Below, in pieces: positions 46,819-56,423 of a stretch of 64,000 bases of DNA (positions are counted from its first letter, which is position 1; each line of letters opens with the position of its first letter). Source of the stretch: Enterobacter cloacae complex sp. ECNIH7 (GTDB lineage: Bacteria; Pseudomonadota; Gammaproteobacteria; Enterobacterales; Enterobacteriaceae). Both the position numbers and the translations under genes were made by a program. The notes under the pieces were generated by a model, which worked only from the letters and a program-made list of their open reading frames with translations, did no database searches and was not told the origin of the DNA. The stretch spans positions 2,046,001-2,110,000 of the forward strand of contig NZ_CP017990.1 in assembly GCF_002208095.1 (NCBI RefSeq), read 5' to 3'.

Positions 46819-47283
46819 ATGCGATTCTGGTTTCTCCTGATGGCCGCACTTTTTCTTGCGGGATGCAGTAGCCATCGTGCGCCGCCGCCTAACCCACGGC
46901 TTTCAGATTCGATCACCGTCATTGCCAGCCTCAACGATCAGCTGAGCAACTGGCGCGGCACGCCTTATCGCTACGGCGGCATGAGCCGCGGCGGCGTGGA
47001 TTGCTCCGGCTTCGTGCTGATGACGTTTCGCGATAAGTTTGATTTACAGCTCCCGCGCGAAACGCGCAAACAGGCAGAAATAGGCACTGAAATTGATAAA
47101 GACGATCTTCTGCCCGGGGACCTGGTTTTCTTCAAAACCGGATCGGGTGAAAGCGGTCTTCATGTGGGGATATATGATACAGACAATCAGTTCATTCACG
47201 CCTCGACAAGCCGCGGCGTGATGCGCTCTTCTCTTGATAATGTTTACTGGCGTAAAAATTTCTGGCAGGCTCGACGTATATAG
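46819..47283 (+). CDS. nlpC: NlpC/P60-family lipoprotein endopeptidase
   Basis: Predicted murein-peptide hydrolase anchored to the outer membrane, 154 residues as in E. coli. Lipobox LAGC gives Cys16. Catalytic triad of the NlpC/P60 fold: Cys62 (DCSGFV), His116 (GLHVGIYD) and His128 (FIHAST). Start MRFWFLLMAALFLAGCSS chosen for the signal peptide; the open frame 17 codons upstream is basic and not signal-like. Confidence 0.94.
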   Translation: MRFWFLLMAALFLAGCSSHRAPPPNPRLSDSITVIASLNDQLSNWRGTPYRYGGMSRGGVDCSGFVLMTFRDKFDLQLPRETRKQAEIGTEIDKDDLLPGDLVFFKTGSGESGLHVGIYDTDNQFIHASTSRGVMRSSLDNVYWRKNFWQARRI

Positions 47284-47307
47284 TCTTTGTCAGACACTTC
47301 TCTTATG

Positions 47308-47338
47308 ACGGCATGGTATCTAATAAATCATGCCGTTT
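47308..47338 (+). terminator. Terminator of nlpC
   Basis: ACGGCATG-gtatctaataaat-CATGCCGT followed by TTTTTTC, 24 bases after nlpC. The rest of the gap to ydiV (47339-47577) is A+T-rich with no element I can name apart from a probable promoter. Confidence 0.9.
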
Positions 47339-47577
47339 TTTCTCAAATAAGATGCTTAAAGTTAAATTTATCTAAAATTAGCGAATCCTGCATGTGTCTG
47401 TTTTATCTAAAACTGGCTATTATTCGACAACCAGGATAAAATTAATTTAGATTCAGGGATAAATCTGAAAATAAATACGGAACTAATGAAATTAATCTTA
47501 TTAAAATCAAGACAGTGGAATTGTGTCGGCAATTGCTCCAGGATGTCCTCTCTCATCTTTAATGTGGAGCGAGTGCA

Positions 47578-48294
47578 ATGATTATTACGCTAGATAATGC
47601 TTACCAGTCTGAACTGCTGCTTCTGCCTGCTCGTAATAGCGCAGGGGAGCTTAAAGGTTTAGAGGTTCTGGTTAACTTTACTGGCGTCGGCAGCGATGTG
47701 CGGATCCCCACTGAGCTTGTTATCCCTCGGCTTTCAGCAGCTGAAGAGTTAGTGCTGTTTAACGAAAAATTGCAATTGCTTGATACCTGTAAACTGTTTT
47801 TTATTCAGCATCAGTTAATTGCATGGATCAATATTACACCTGCAATAGTTGAGTTTTTATTAAGTAATGGAAACGCTGTTTCAATCCTTGAGCGTTACCC
47901 GTTTCTTGAGTTTACTGTTAATGAGAATTATCCAGGTTTAAATAACGGAAAGGACGATCTGCAGCTGGCGAGAATGGCAATCCATTTCCCGTTGGTCCTG
48001 GCAAACTTTGGCGCAGGCGCCGCATCGCTCAAAGCGGTCTATGATGGATTATTTAAACGGGTTATTCTCGACAAAGGCTTCATTCAGCAGCGTGCCCCGG
48101 AGCTCTCTTTTGAGCCTTTTATGCGCGCCATCCTCTGGCAAATCACACCGCACTGCCAGTCAGTGATTGTCTCAGGCATTGACGACCACGGCCTGTTGCA
48201 ACGCGTTTTGTCCTTTAATGTTGGCGCCATGCAGGGCGCACTCTGGCCAGCCGTCTCTGCGGAGCACGTTACATCGCTGGTTCAGCAGCGATAA
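47578..48294 (+). CDS. ydiV: Degenerate EAL-domain anti-FlhDC factor YdiV/RflP
   Basis: EAL-fold protein that does not act on cyclic-di-GMP but binds FlhD, blocking the flagellar master regulator and targeting it to ClpXP in Salmonella and E. coli. Length 238 residues (E. coli 237). The EAL signature is eroded ([10 protein letters not shown]), while family blocks [51 protein letters not shown] and ALWPAV remain. The first 400 bases look clearly more A+T-rich than neighbouring genes. Sits next to nlpC, as in E. coli. Confidence 0.9.
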   Translation: MIITLDNAYQSELLLLPARNSAGELKGLEVLVNFTGVGSDVRIPTELVIPRLSAAEELVLFNEKLQLLDTCKLFFIQHQLIAWINITPAIVEFLLSNGNAVSILERYPFLEFTVNENYPGLNNGKDDLQLARMAIHFPLVLANFGAGAASLKAVYDGLFKRVILDKGFIQQRAPELSFEPFMRAILWQITPHCQSVIVSGIDDHGLLQRVLSFNVGAMQGALWPAVSAEHVTSLVQQR

Positions 48295-48355
48295 CCCTTT
48301 CTTTCGCCCGTGTTTAAGTCCGGATAAACCCTCTACACTAAAAGCAGGAGGACTT

Positions 48356-49798
48356 ATGACCCTGTCTTTTACTGCTCACTGGCATGACGAGTTGCCTGGC
48401 TTTTACACCGCACTCAAACCAACACCGTTACAAAATTCACGCCTTATCTGGCATAACGATTTGCTGGCAGAAGAGCTGGCCATTCCGCCTGAGCTGTTTC
48501 AGCGTTCAGAAGTCGCAGGCGTCTGGGGCGGGGAAACGCTTCTCGCCGGGATGCAACCTCTGGCTCAGGTCTATAGCGGCCACCAGTTTGGCGTCTGGGC
48601 GGGACAGCTGGGCGACGGCAGGGGGATCCTGCTCGGCGAACAACGGCTTCCTAACGGGGGAACGGTTGACTGGCACCTGAAAGGCGCAGGCCTTACTCCC
48701 TATTCGCGAATGGGCGACGGGCGCGCGGTGCTGCGTTCAACGATTCGCGAGTGCCTGGCGTCCGAAGCGATGCATGCCCTGGGGATTCCCACTACGCGCG
48801 CGCTGTCGATTATCACCAGCGATACGCCGGTAGCGCGCGAAACGGTGGAAAAAGGGGCAATGCTGATGCGTATCGCGCAAAGTCATTTGCGCTTCGGCCA
48901 TTTTGAGCACTTTTACTATCGCCGCGAGCCGGACAAGGTTCGCCAGCTGGCTGACTTTGCCATTCGTCACCACTGGACGCATTTGCAGGACGAAGCGGAC
49001 AAATACGTTCTCTGGTTCAGGGATGTGGTTGCCCGTACCGCAAGCCTGATTGCCCGCTGGCAAACGGTGGGCTTTGCGCATGGCGTCATGAATACGGACA
49101 ACATGTCGATCCTCGGGCTGACCTTTGATTACGGTCCGTTTGGTTTCCTGGACGATTATCAGCCTGGCTATATCTGCAACCACTCCGACTATCAGGGACG
49201 TTACAGCTTTGATAATCAGCCAGCGGTCGGCCTGTGGAACCTGCAGCGGCTTGCGCAAACCCTGTCGCCGTTCATCGACGTAGATGCCCTCAATGATGCG
49301 CTCGACAGCTATCAGGACATTTTTCTGCGGGAATATGGCACGCTGATGCGCAACAAGCTGGGGCTGGTGACCCAGGAGAGGGGCGATAACGACATCCTCA
49401 ATAGCCTGTTTGCCCTCATGGCGCGCGAGGGCAGCGATTATACCCGCACCTTCCGGATGCTAGGACAGACGGAGCAGCACAGCGCCGCCTCGCCGCTGCG
49501 CGATGAGTTTATTGACAGACAGGCGTTTGACGACTGGTTTGCATCGTACCGCGCGCGGCTGCGGCAGGAACAGGTGGATGACGCGACTCGCCAGACGCAG
49601 ATGAACGCGACGAACCCCGCAATGGTGTTGCGCAACTGGCTGGCGCAGCGGGCGATTGAACAGGCTGAGCAGGGTGAATACGACGAGCTACACCGCCTGC
49701 ATGTGGCGCTGCGCACGCCGTTTGCCGACCGGGATGATGACTACGTCAGCCGCCCGCCTGACTGGGGCAAGCGGCTGGAGGTCAGCTGCTCAAGTTAG
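48356..49798 (+). CDS. selO: Protein adenylyltransferase SelO
   Basis: Pseudokinase-fold enzyme that AMPylates proteins with inverted ATP binding, linked to redox stress. Length 480 residues (E. coli YdiU 478). Key regions: [49 protein letters not shown], and [15 protein letters not shown] carrying the catalytic Asn/Asp. Ends EVSCSS, retaining the C-terminal redox Cys. CAGGAGG is well spaced from the ATG at 48356; the in-frame upstream extension overlaps ydiV and is not used. Confidence 0.96.
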   Translation: MTLSFTAHWHDELPGFYTALKPTPLQNSRLIWHNDLLAEELAIPPELFQRSEVAGVWGGETLLAGMQPLAQVYSGHQFGVWAGQLGDGRGILLGEQRLPNGGTVDWHLKGAGLTPYSRMGDGRAVLRSTIRECLASEAMHALGIPTTRALSIITSDTPVARETVEKGAMLMRIAQSHLRFGHFEHFYYRREPDKVRQLADFAIRHHWTHLQDEADKYVLWFRDVVARTASLIARWQTVGFAHGVMNTDNMSILGLTFDYGPFGFLDDYQPGYICNHSDYQGRYSFDNQPAVGLWNLQRLAQTLSPFIDVDALNDALDSYQDIFLREYGTLMRNKLGLVTQERGDNDILNSLFALMAREGSDYTRTFRMLGQTEQHSAASPLRDEFIDRQAFDDWFASYRARLRQEQVDDATRQTQMNATNPAMVLRNWLAQRAIEQAEQGEYDELHRLHVALRTPFADRDDDYVSRPPDWGKRLEVSCSS

Positions 49799-49801
49799 AG
49801 A

Positions 49802-49837
49802 TTTTGCCGGGTGGCGGCGTCGCCTTACCCGGCAAAA
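49802..49837. repeat. REP-like palindrome between selO and hydroxybutyrate dehydrogenase
   Basis: TTTTGCCGGGTGGCG...CGCCTTACCCGGCAAAA, a long palindrome flush against the stops of two convergent genes. It is the second repeat class seen at 19599 and 61709. With its flanking T and A tracts it could also terminate both genes. Confidence 0.75.
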
Positions 49838-49838
49838 A

Positions 49839-50609
49839 TTACTGCGCAACCCAGCCGCCATCCATATTCCACGCGGCGCCACGAACGTTCACGGCGCCCT
49901 CGCTGCACAAAAACAGCGCCAGTTCACCCAGCTGCTCCGGGGTGACAAACTCGCCCGAAGGCTGTTTCTCTGCCAGAAGCCTATCGCGAGCCTGCTCCGG
50001 CGGGATGCCCTCAGCGATACGTTTGTCGATTTGCTGCTGCACCAGCGGGGTCAGCACCCAGCCGGGACAAATCGTATTGGCGGTAATGCCGGTGCGCGCG
50101 GTTTCCAGTGCCAGCGATTTCGTAAAGCCCACTACGCCATGCTTGGCGGCCACGTAGGCTGACTTCTCTTTTGACGCGACCAGCCCGTGAACGGAGGCGA
50201 TATTGATGATGCGCCCCCAGTTTTTCTCGCGCATGGAAGGCAGCGCCAGCCGGCTGGTGTGAAACACCGACGAGAGATTAATGGCGATAATGTCGTTCCA
50301 TTTCTCCACCGGAAACGCATCAACCGGGGCGACATGCTGTATCCCGGCGTTGTTGACAAGAATGTCCACGCCGCCAAACTGCGATTCGGCGTAGCGCATC
50401 ATGGCTTCAATTTGCAGCACGTCACGCAGGTCCGCATCGTGATAGCCCGGCTTTTTGCCCAGCTGCGCAATCTCTTCTCTTGCTGATTCGCTGTCGCCGA
50501 AACCGTTGAGGATCAGCTGCGCCCCGGCCTTCGCCAGCACGCGGGCGATCCCAAGTCCAATGCCGCTGGTCGAGCCCGTCACCAGCGCGGTCTTACCGTT
50601 CAGATTCAT
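49839..50609 (-). CDS. D-3-hydroxybutyrate dehydrogenase (SDR)
   Basis: NAD-dependent oxidation of D-3-hydroxybutyrate to acetoacetate. Short-chain dehydrogenase of 256 residues with TGSTSGIGLGIA (11-22), NNAGI (86-90), Ser139 and the Tyr152-xxx-Lys156 pair (AYVAAKHG). The C-terminal NVRGAAWNMDGGWVAQ and PGWVLTPLVQQQIDKRI are typical of 3-hydroxybutyrate dehydrogenases. AGGAGAG precedes the ATG at 50609. It is last in a five-gene minus-strand run with permease, thiolase and CoA-transferase, which supports the substrate. Absent between selO and hemP in E. coli K-12. Confidence 0.88.
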   Translation of the reverse strand: MNLNGKTALVTGSTSGIGLGIARVLAKAGAQLILNGFGDSESAREEIAQLGKKPGYHDADLRDVLQIEAMMRYAESQFGGVDILVNNAGIQHVAPVDAFPVEKWNDIIAINLSSVFHTSRLALPSMREKNWGRIINIASVHGLVASKEKSAYVAAKHGVVGFTKSLALETARTGITANTICPGWVLTPLVQQQIDKRIAEGIPPEQARDRLLAEKQPSGEFVTPEQLGELALFLCSEGAVNVRGAAWNMDGGWVAQ

Positions 50610-50619
50610 CTTTCTCTCC

Positions 50620-52011
50620 TTACACAATGCCGGTCAGATAGAACACGGCAATGACAAAAAGCACTGCCAGACTTTTAATGAGGGTGATAGCGAAAATGCC
50701 GCCGTAGGCCTGACGATGGCTCAGGCCGGTAATCGCCAGCAGGGTAATCACCGCGCCGTTATGGGGCAGCGTATCCATCCCGCCGCTCGCCATCGAGGCC
50801 ACGCGGTGCAGCACCTCAAGAGGGATATTGGCGGCGTGGGCGGCGGCGACAAACGAGTCGGACATGGCGGCGAGGGCAATACTCATCCCGCCCGACGCAG
50901 AGCCGGTGATCCCCGCAAGCACCGTCACGCTGATGGCCTCATTCAGCAGCGGATTCGGGATAGCCGCCAGCGCTTTGGATAACACCAGGAACCCGGGCAG
51001 GGCGGCGATCACCGCGCCGAAACCGTATTCCGAGGCGGTATTCATCGCCGCCAGAATGGCACCGCTCACCGCGGTCCGGCTGCCTTCAGCCAGACGCCCC
51101 CGGATATTGCGAAAGCCAAAAATCAGCACCAGCACGATACCGGAGATCAGCGCCGCCTCGACGGCCCAGATGGCGGTGATCTTGCCCACCTCGGTCACAA
51201 CAGGTTTCGCCAGGCCTGGCAGAGTCAGCTCGTGGGTCGTGCCGTACCAGCCGGGGATCCAGCGGGTAAACAGCAGGTTCAGTATGCCCACCACAAGCAG
51301 CGGGGAGATAGCAATCAGCGGGTGCGGAAGGTTAATGTTATCCGGCGTCTCGGGTTCATTTTTCAGATCCGTGCCGTAGCCCTCGTTGTTATTGAACGCC
51401 TTACGACGCTGGCGTTCCAGCCAGAGCAGGCCAAAGATGATAATAAACAGAGAGCCGATAAGCCCCAGCCACGGCGCTGCCCAGGCGTTCGTGCCAAAGA
51501 AGCTGGTGGGGATGATATTCTGGATCTGCGGCGTGCCGGGCAGGGCGTCCATGGTAAACGAAAACGCCCCCAGCGCCACGGTGGCCGGGATCAGCCGCTT
51601 AGGGATGCCGCTCTGGCGGTACAGCTCCGCGGCAAAAGGGTAAACCGCAAACGCCACCACGAACAGCGACACGCCGCCGTAGGTTAACAGCGCACACACC
51701 AGGACGATCACCGGAATAGCGTGGCGACGACCGAGGATCTGAATCGCGGCGGCGACGATGGAGCGTGAGAAACCGGAAAGCTCAATCAGCTTGCCGAAAA
51801 CGGCTCCCAGCAGGAACACCGGGAAGTAGAGCTTAACAAAGCCGACCATCTTTTCCATAAACAGACCGGTAAACGTCGGGCCGACGGCACCCGGATCGGT
51901 CAGCAGCACGGCGCCGAGCGCCGCAATCGGCGCAAATAAAATAACGCTATATCCGCGATAGGCCGCCAGCATCAGCAGCGCCAGCGCCGCCAGGGCAATT
52001 AACACACTCAT
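50620..52011 (-). CDS. GntP-family permease, probably for 3-hydroxybutyrate or acetoacetate
   Basis: Integral membrane transporter of 463 residues with about twelve hydrophobic helices, of the GntP/gluconate:H+ symporter superfamily (YGGVSLFVVAFAVYPFAAELYRQSG; DALPGTPQIQNIIPTSFFGT; SGGMSIALAAMSDSFVAAA; DTLPHNGAVITLLAITGLSHRQAY). The GntP group includes short-chain acid permeases. It ends 10 bases before the dehydrogenase and follows the thiolase, so uptake of the same pathway's substrate is a reasonable inference. AGGAG before the ATG. Confidence 0.8.
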   Translation of the reverse strand: MSVLIALAALALLMLAAYRGYSVILFAPIAALGAVLLTDPGAVGPTFTGLFMEKMVGFVKLYFPVFLLGAVFGKLIELSGFSRSIVAAAIQILGRRHAIPVIVLVCALLTYGGVSLFVVAFAVYPFAAELYRQSGIPKRLIPATVALGAFSFTMDALPGTPQIQNIIPTSFFGTNAWAAPWLGLIGSLFIIIFGLLWLERQRRKAFNNNEGYGTDLKNEPETPDNINLPHPLIAISPLLVVGILNLLFTRWIPGWYGTTHELTLPGLAKPVVTEVGKITAIWAVEAALISGIVLVLIFGFRNIRGRLAEGSRTAVSGAILAAMNTASEYGFGAVIAALPGFLVLSKALAAIPNPLLNEAISVTVLAGITGSASGGMSIALAAMSDSFVAAAHAANIPLEVLHRVASMASGGMDTLPHNGAVITLLAITGLSHRQAYGGIFAITLIKSLAVLFVIAVFYLTGIV

Positions 52012-52055
52012 TACGACTCCTCACTTTAATTATTATTCGGGTATCAACGAGATGC

Positions 52056-53237
52056 TTAACGCTCGACGGTCAGAGCAATGCCTTGCCCGCCGCCCACGCA
52101 CAGGGTGACGAGCCCTTTTTTGACGTCACGGCGCTGCATTTCGTACAGCAGCGTCACGAGGATGCGGCAGCCGGAGGCGCCAATCGGATGACCCAGGGCG
52201 ATAGCGCCGCCGTTAACGTTCACCCTACGCTCATCCCAGCCGAGCTGCTTGCCCACCGCCAGCGCCTGGGCGGCAAAGGCTTCATTGGCTTCAATGAGGT
52301 CCACGTCATCGAGCGTCCAGCCCGCCCGCGCCAGCGCCGTCCGGCAGGCGCTGACCGGTCCGATGCCCATCACCGACGGGTCAACGCCCGTCACGGCGTA
52401 GCTCACGATGCGACCGAGGATCGGCAAACCGCTCTCCCGCGCCTTTTCGCCGCTCATCAGCAGCACCGCGGCGGCACCGTCGTTGAGCGTTGACGCATTT
52501 CCGGCCGTAACCGTGCCTTCCGCCTGCAGAAAGGCGGGGCGCAGCTGCGCCAGCTGCTCAGCGGTGCTGCCAGGCCGGGGCTGTTCGTCACGGCTGACGA
52601 TAAGCGGCGGTTTTTTGCCCTGTTTTACCGTCACCGGCGCTATCTCGGCGTCAAAGCGACCCGCTTCGATGGCAAAGGCCGCTTTGTGCTGCGACCGGGC
52701 GGCGAAGGCGTCCTGCTGCTCGCGGGAAATGGCATTCTCCCGGGCGACGTTTTCAGCGGTGATCCCCATGTGGTAATCGTTGAACGCGTCCCACAGGCCG
52801 TCGGTAATCATGCTGTCCTGCAGGCCCGTATGGCCAAAACGCAGCCCTGAACGCGCGCCGTCCAGCAGATAGGGGGCGTTGCTCATGCTCTCCTGACCGC
52901 CAGCGATAGCCACGTCCGCGTCGCCGCAGCGGATCGCCTGCGCGGCGAGCTGCACCGCTTTTAGGCCCGCGCCGCACACCAGGTTGACCGTTGTCGCCGG
53001 CGTGCTGACGGGTAATCCGGCGGCGATGGCCGTCTGACGCGCCGGGTTTTGTCCGCATCCCGCCGTCAGCACCTGTCCGAAAATCAGTTCATCTACCTGT
53101 TCTTCGCGAAGATCGCTGTTCTCCAGCAGGTGCCGCACCGCTACGGCCCCCAGCTCAACCGCTGAAAGGGACGATAGCGATCCGCGAAAACTGCCAATGG
53201 GGGTTCGCGTTGCCCCGACAATCATGACTTCTTTCAT
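52056..53237 (-). CDS. Acetyl-CoA C-acetyltransferase (thiolase)
   Basis: Cleaves acetoacetyl-CoA with CoA to two acetyl-CoA (AtoB-type). Length 393 residues, typical of biosynthetic/degradative short-chain thiolases. Catalytic Cys88 ([11 protein letters not shown]), His350 ([14 protein letters not shown]) and Cys380 ([16 protein letters not shown]) are all present. Begins 9 bases after the CoA-transferase beta gene. Could be called atoB by function; E. coli's atoB lies in the ato operon elsewhere, so I leave the symbol empty. Confidence 0.9.
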   Translation of the reverse strand: MKEVMIVGATRTPIGSFRGSLSSLSAVELGAVAVRHLLENSDLREEQVDELIFGQVLTAGCGQNPARQTAIAAGLPVSTPATTVNLVCGAGLKAVQLAAQAIRCGDADVAIAGGQESMSNAPYLLDGARSGLRFGHTGLQDSMITDGLWDAFNDYHMGITAENVARENAISREQQDAFAARSQHKAAFAIEAGRFDAEIAPVTVKQGKKPPLIVSRDEQPRPGSTAEQLAQLRPAFLQAEGTVTAGNASTLNDGAAAVLLMSGEKARESGLPILGRIVSYAVTGVDPSVMGIGPVSACRTALARAGWTLDDVDLIEANEAFAAQALAVGKQLGWDERRVNVNGGAIALGHPIGASGCRILVTLLYEMQRRDVKKGLVTLCVGGGQGIALTVER

Positions 53238-53246
53238 CGTGAGTCC

Positions 53247-53903
53247 TCAGTTGAAGCGCATCTCGCGAACGTCGTCCGCCACAATCATTTTCCCGGCCGT
53301 CTTAGCCGCAATTTCGTCGATACTGACGCCGGGGGCGTATTCCCGCAGGATGAACGCGCCGTCCTCGATCTCCAGCAGTGCGAGGTCGGTTAAGACCCGA
53401 CGGATACAGCCCGCGCCCGTGAGCGGCAGCGTGCAGCGCGGCAGCAGCTTTGATTCACCGCTTTTCGACGCGTGGGTCATCACCACAATGATGTTCCGCG
53501 CCCCGGCCACGAGATCCATCGCGCCGCCCATGCCCTTCACCATCTTTCCGGGGATCATCCACGAGGCAATATTGCCTTCGACGTCCACTTCAAACGCGCC
53601 CAGCACGGTCAGATCCACATGACCCCCGCGGATCATGGCAAACGACTGGGCCGAGTCGAAAATGGCCGCGCCGGTGCGCGCGGTCACGGTTTGTTTACCG
53701 GCGTTGATCATGTCGGCGTCAAGGCTCCGCTCGTCAGGAAAAGCCCCCATCCCCAGCAGCCCGTTTTCGGACTGAAGCATCACGTCCATCCCGTCCGGAA
53801 TGTAGTTCGCCACCAGGGTAGGGATGCCGATCCCCAGGTTGACGTAATACCCGTCGCGCAGCTCGCGGGCGACGCGCATGGCCATCTGTTCACGGGTTAA
53901 CAT
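53247..53903 (-). CDS. 3-oxoacid CoA-transferase subunit B
   Basis: Beta subunit (AtoA/ScoB-like) of a class I CoA-transferase, 218 residues. Carries the catalytic glutamate in the SENG motif (LQSENGLLGMG, Glu46). Starts 2 bases after the alpha subunit stop. With its partner it would transfer CoA from acetyl-CoA or succinyl-CoA to acetoacetate. Which donor is used cannot be read here. Confidence 0.9.
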   Translation of the reverse strand: MLTREQMAMRVARELRDGYYVNLGIGIPTLVANYIPDGMDVMLQSENGLLGMGAFPDERSLDADMINAGKQTVTARTGAAIFDSAQSFAMIRGGHVDLTVLGAFEVDVEGNIASWMIPGKMVKGMGGAMDLVAGARNIIVVMTHASKSGESKLLPRCTLPLTGAGCIRRVLTDLALLEIEDGAFILREYAPGVSIDEIAAKTAGKMIVADDVREMRFN

Positions 53904-53905
53904 CG

Positions 53906-54613
53906 TCAGACTCCTTCCGCGCGCAGGGTGCGCTGTTCAATGCGTTTTTCAAACTGGCCGACAATCAGCCTGTCGACGTAAATTCCCGGGGTATGAATGG
54001 CTGACGGGGGCAGCTCGCCCGGGGGAACTATCTCTTCCACCTCGACGACCGTTATCCGGCCCGCCGTTGCCATCAGCGGATTGAAATTTTGCGCGGTATG
54101 GCGATAGACAACGTTGCCGTACCAGTCCGCTTTCCAGCCCTTAATGAGCGCGAAATCACCGGTAATCGCCTCCTCGAGGATGTAGTGCTTTCCCGCAAAC
54201 TGGCGCACGTCTTTGCCGACAGCCACGGGCGTGCCGTAGCCGGTGGCCGTGTAAAATGCCGGAATGCCCGCGCCGCCCGCGCGCACCTTTTCCGCCAGCG
54301 TGCCCTGAGGCGTGAGTTCAATCTCCAGTTCGCCGCTCAGCACCTGCCGCTCGAACAGGGCGTTCTCGCCGACGTAAGAGGCCACCACTTTGCGAACCTG
54401 CCGCGTTTCGAGCAGTATCCCGAGACCGAAACCGTCCACGCCGCAGTTGTTTGATACCACCGTCAGATCTTTCACCCGACGGCGTCTGACCTCTGCAATC
54501 AGGTTCTCCGGAATCCCGCACAGGCCGAAGCCGCCCGCCAGCAAGGTCATTCCGTCCGTCAGCCCATCCAGCGCCTGCGCATAGCTGCCGACGCGCTTAT
54601 CCAGTCCCGCCAT
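53906..54613 (-). CDS. 3-oxoacid CoA-transferase subunit A
   Basis: Alpha subunit (AtoD/ScoA-like), 235 residues, longer than E. coli AtoD (about 220) and closer to ScoA-type proteins. CoA-binding [13 protein letters not shown] near the N-terminus, [16 protein letters not shown], and [17 protein letters not shown] start at [15 protein letters not shown] (ATG 54613): AGGAGG is then 7 bases away, while the ATG two codons upstream is jammed against it. First gene of the run, divergent from the LysR gene. Confidence 0.88.
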   Translation of the reverse strand: MAGLDKRVGSYAQALDGLTDGMTLLAGGFGLCGIPENLIAEVRRRRVKDLTVVSNNCGVDGFGLGILLETRQVRKVVASYVGENALFERQVLSGELEIELTPQGTLAEKVRAGGAGIPAFYTATGYGTPVAVGKDVRQFAGKHYILEEAITGDFALIKGWKADWYGNVVYRHTAQNFNPLMATAGRITVVEVEEIVPPGELPPSAIHTPGIYVDRLIVGQFEKRIEQRTLRAEGV

Positions 54614-54712
54614 CGTCATTCCTCCTCTTAACCGTGGCGGTATCATTAGGGGCGGCGACTCATTTGTTAATTTTGAATTTGTGACCCACTCATTTGGTTT
54701 TTTTATTAATTT

Positions 54713-54746
54713 CCTGTTAACTAAATTTTTTCAATTAGTTAACAGG
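54713..54746. promoter_or_regulatory. Perfect inverted repeat, probable LysR operator
   Basis: CCTGTTAACTAA, a 10-base T-rich spacer, then TTAGTTAACAGG: a perfect 12-bp dyad ending 7 bases before the LysR ATG and about 100 bases from the CoA-transferase start. Its right arm also supplies the AGGA ribosome site. Position suggests autorepression and control of the divergent catabolic genes. The dyad is seen; the regulator pairing is inferred. Confidence 0.6.
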
Positions 54747-54753
54747 ATGAAAA

Positions 54754-55677
54754 ATGAGAATGAGTGTCAAACAGTTACGCGCGTTTTTAGCGGTAGCTCA
54801 CACTCTCAATTTCGCGCACGCCAGCGAACGGCTGAATCTTTCCCAGCCGGCCCTGAGCCTGACGATTAAAGCGCTGGAGGATGCGCTCGGCGGGCCGCTG
54901 CTGCAGCGGAGCACGCGTAAGGTCGCGCTGACGCAGGAGGGCGAGACGTTTTTGCCGATGGCGCGTCAGCTGCTTGCCGACTGGGATAACGTCGAAGAGG
55001 CGATGCACCAGTGCTTTACCCTGCAGCGCGGTAAAATCTCGGTCGCGGCCATGCCGTCGTTTGCCGCGAATGTCCTGCCCGAGGTGCTAAAAGCGTTTCG
55101 CGATCGCCACGCCGGGATCAACGTCACCGTGCATGATGTCATTAACGAGCAGGTGATAGAGATGGTGCGGGAAGGGCGGGTCGAGATGGGCATCGCCTTT
55201 GAGCCCGCGCCAACGCACAACCTGCTGTTTACCCCGCTGGGCCTCGACAGGTTTGTTGCTATTGTGCCGAAAGATTCCCCGCTGGCAGGCAAGAAGCGCC
55301 TGTCATGGGAAGATCTGCTGACGCTGGATTTCATCACCCTGCAGCGCCCGTCGGCGGTACGTCTGATGATGGAGGAGGAGCTGGCGCGAAGCGGCAGAAA
55401 GCTGGACGTGGCGCTGGAGAGTCATCAACTGGTGACGGTCGGGCGAATGGTTGCGAGCGGACTGGGCGGCAGCGCCGTCCCGGCGCTCTGCGAGGCGCAG
55501 ATGACGGCGCTGGGCGCGGTCTGTATCCCGCTTGATAACCCGCCGATTGAAAAGTGCATCGGGGCGATCCATCCGGGGCATACGCAGCTCTCTAAGGCGG
55601 CGCATGCCCTGCTGGAAACGCTGAAGGATTTTTACCAGCCCAATCAGGGGGCGAGAAACACCTGCGGCGCGGCGTGA
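54754..55677 (+). CDS. LysR-family transcriptional regulator of the ketone-body cassette
   Basis: Length 307 residues. N-terminal winged helix-turn-helix (MSVKQLRAFLAVAHTLNFAH then SERLNLSQPALSLTIKALEDALGGPLLQRS), followed by the substrate-binding-like effector domain (RGKISVAAMPSFAANVLPEVLKAFRDRHAGINVTVHD). Divergent from the CoA-transferase/thiolase/permease/dehydrogenase run, so it very probably controls it; the inducer might be hydroxybutyrate or acetoacetate (inference). A second ATG two codons in is equally possible. Its last 34 bases overlap the 3' end of convergent hmuV. Confidence 0.9.
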   Translation: MRMSVKQLRAFLAVAHTLNFAHASERLNLSQPALSLTIKALEDALGGPLLQRSTRKVALTQEGETFLPMARQLLADWDNVEEAMHQCFTLQRGKISVAAMPSFAANVLPEVLKAFRDRHAGINVTVHDVINEQVIEMVREGRVEMGIAFEPAPTHNLLFTPLGLDRFVAIVPKDSPLAGKKRLSWEDLLTLDFITLQRPSAVRLMMEEELARSGRKLDVALESHQLVTVGRMVASGLGGSAVPALCEAQMTALGAVCIPLDNPPIEKCIGAIHPGHTQLSKAAHALLETLKDFYQPNQGARNTCGAA

Positions 55678-56423
55678 GCCGGATGCCTGCCGACGATAAC
55701 CTGCGCGCCGTACCAGCGCGCCAGCGTATCGGCCTGCAAAACGGTTTCCGGTTCCCCCTGGGAGACGATTTTACCGCCGTGCAGCAGCAGGATGCGATCC
55801 GCCCACAGCGCCGCTAAATTGAGGTCGTGCAGCACCGCGCACACGTGCAGATGTCCCCGGCTGGTCAGGGATTTCAGCAGGCGCAGCAGATGCTGCTGGT
55901 GATAGAGATCGAGCGCAGACGTCGGTTCATCAAGAAACAGCCAGCCGCGCGGCGCGCCGTCGCACCAGAGCTGAGCCAGCGCGCGGGCGAGCTGAACGCG
56001 CTGCTGCTCGCCGCCGGAGAGCGCGGCAAACCGCCTGCCCGCCAGCGGTAAACAGCCGGTGACGTCCATGACCTCCTCAATAACCGACGCCTCGGGCGTG
56101 TGGGTCCAGGGCGCTCGCCCCATACCGACGACCGCCTCAACCGGCCAGTCAAATGCGAGCTGTGTGCTCTGGCGCATCACCGCCCGGTAGCGGGAGAGCG
56201 TTTCAGGCTGCCAGGCCGCAAGCGGTGTGCCCGCCAGGCTGCATCGTCCGCCCGCAGGTTTAAGGTAGCCGGTCAGCAGCCGCAACAGCGTCGATTTTCC
56301 GGCGCCGTTGGGGCCAATCAGCGCCACCAGCTCGCCCTGAGATAAGGTCAGCGACACGTCGCTAATCAGCGTGCGTTGCCCGGCGCGAAAAACAAGGTTT
56401 TCAGCACAATAGCGTTCAGCCAT
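55644..56423 (-). CDS. hmuV: Haem ABC transporter ATP-binding protein
   Basis: ATPase of the HmuTUV haem importer, 259 residues. Walker [10 protein letters not shown] at 37-45, signature ALSGGEQQRVQLARAL, Walker B LFLDEPTSALD, switch His VLHDLNLA. ATG at 56423 is used because GGAGG is 5 bases upstream; an upstream in-frame GTG is possible. Overlaps the hmuU stop by 8 bases. Last gene of the haem operon. Confidence 0.95.
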   Translation of the reverse strand: MAERYCAENLVFRAGQRTLISDVSLTLSQGELVALIGPNGAGKSTLLRLLTGYLKPAGGRCSLAGTPLAAWQPETLSRYRAVMRQSTQLAFDWPVEAVVGMGRAPWTHTPEASVIEEVMDVTGCLPLAGRRFAALSGGEQQRVQLARALAQLWCDGAPRGWLFLDEPTSALDLYHQQHLLRLLKSLTSRGHLHVCAVLHDLNLAALWADRILLLHGGKIVSQGEPETVLQADTLARWYGAQVIVGRHPAHAAPQVFLAP

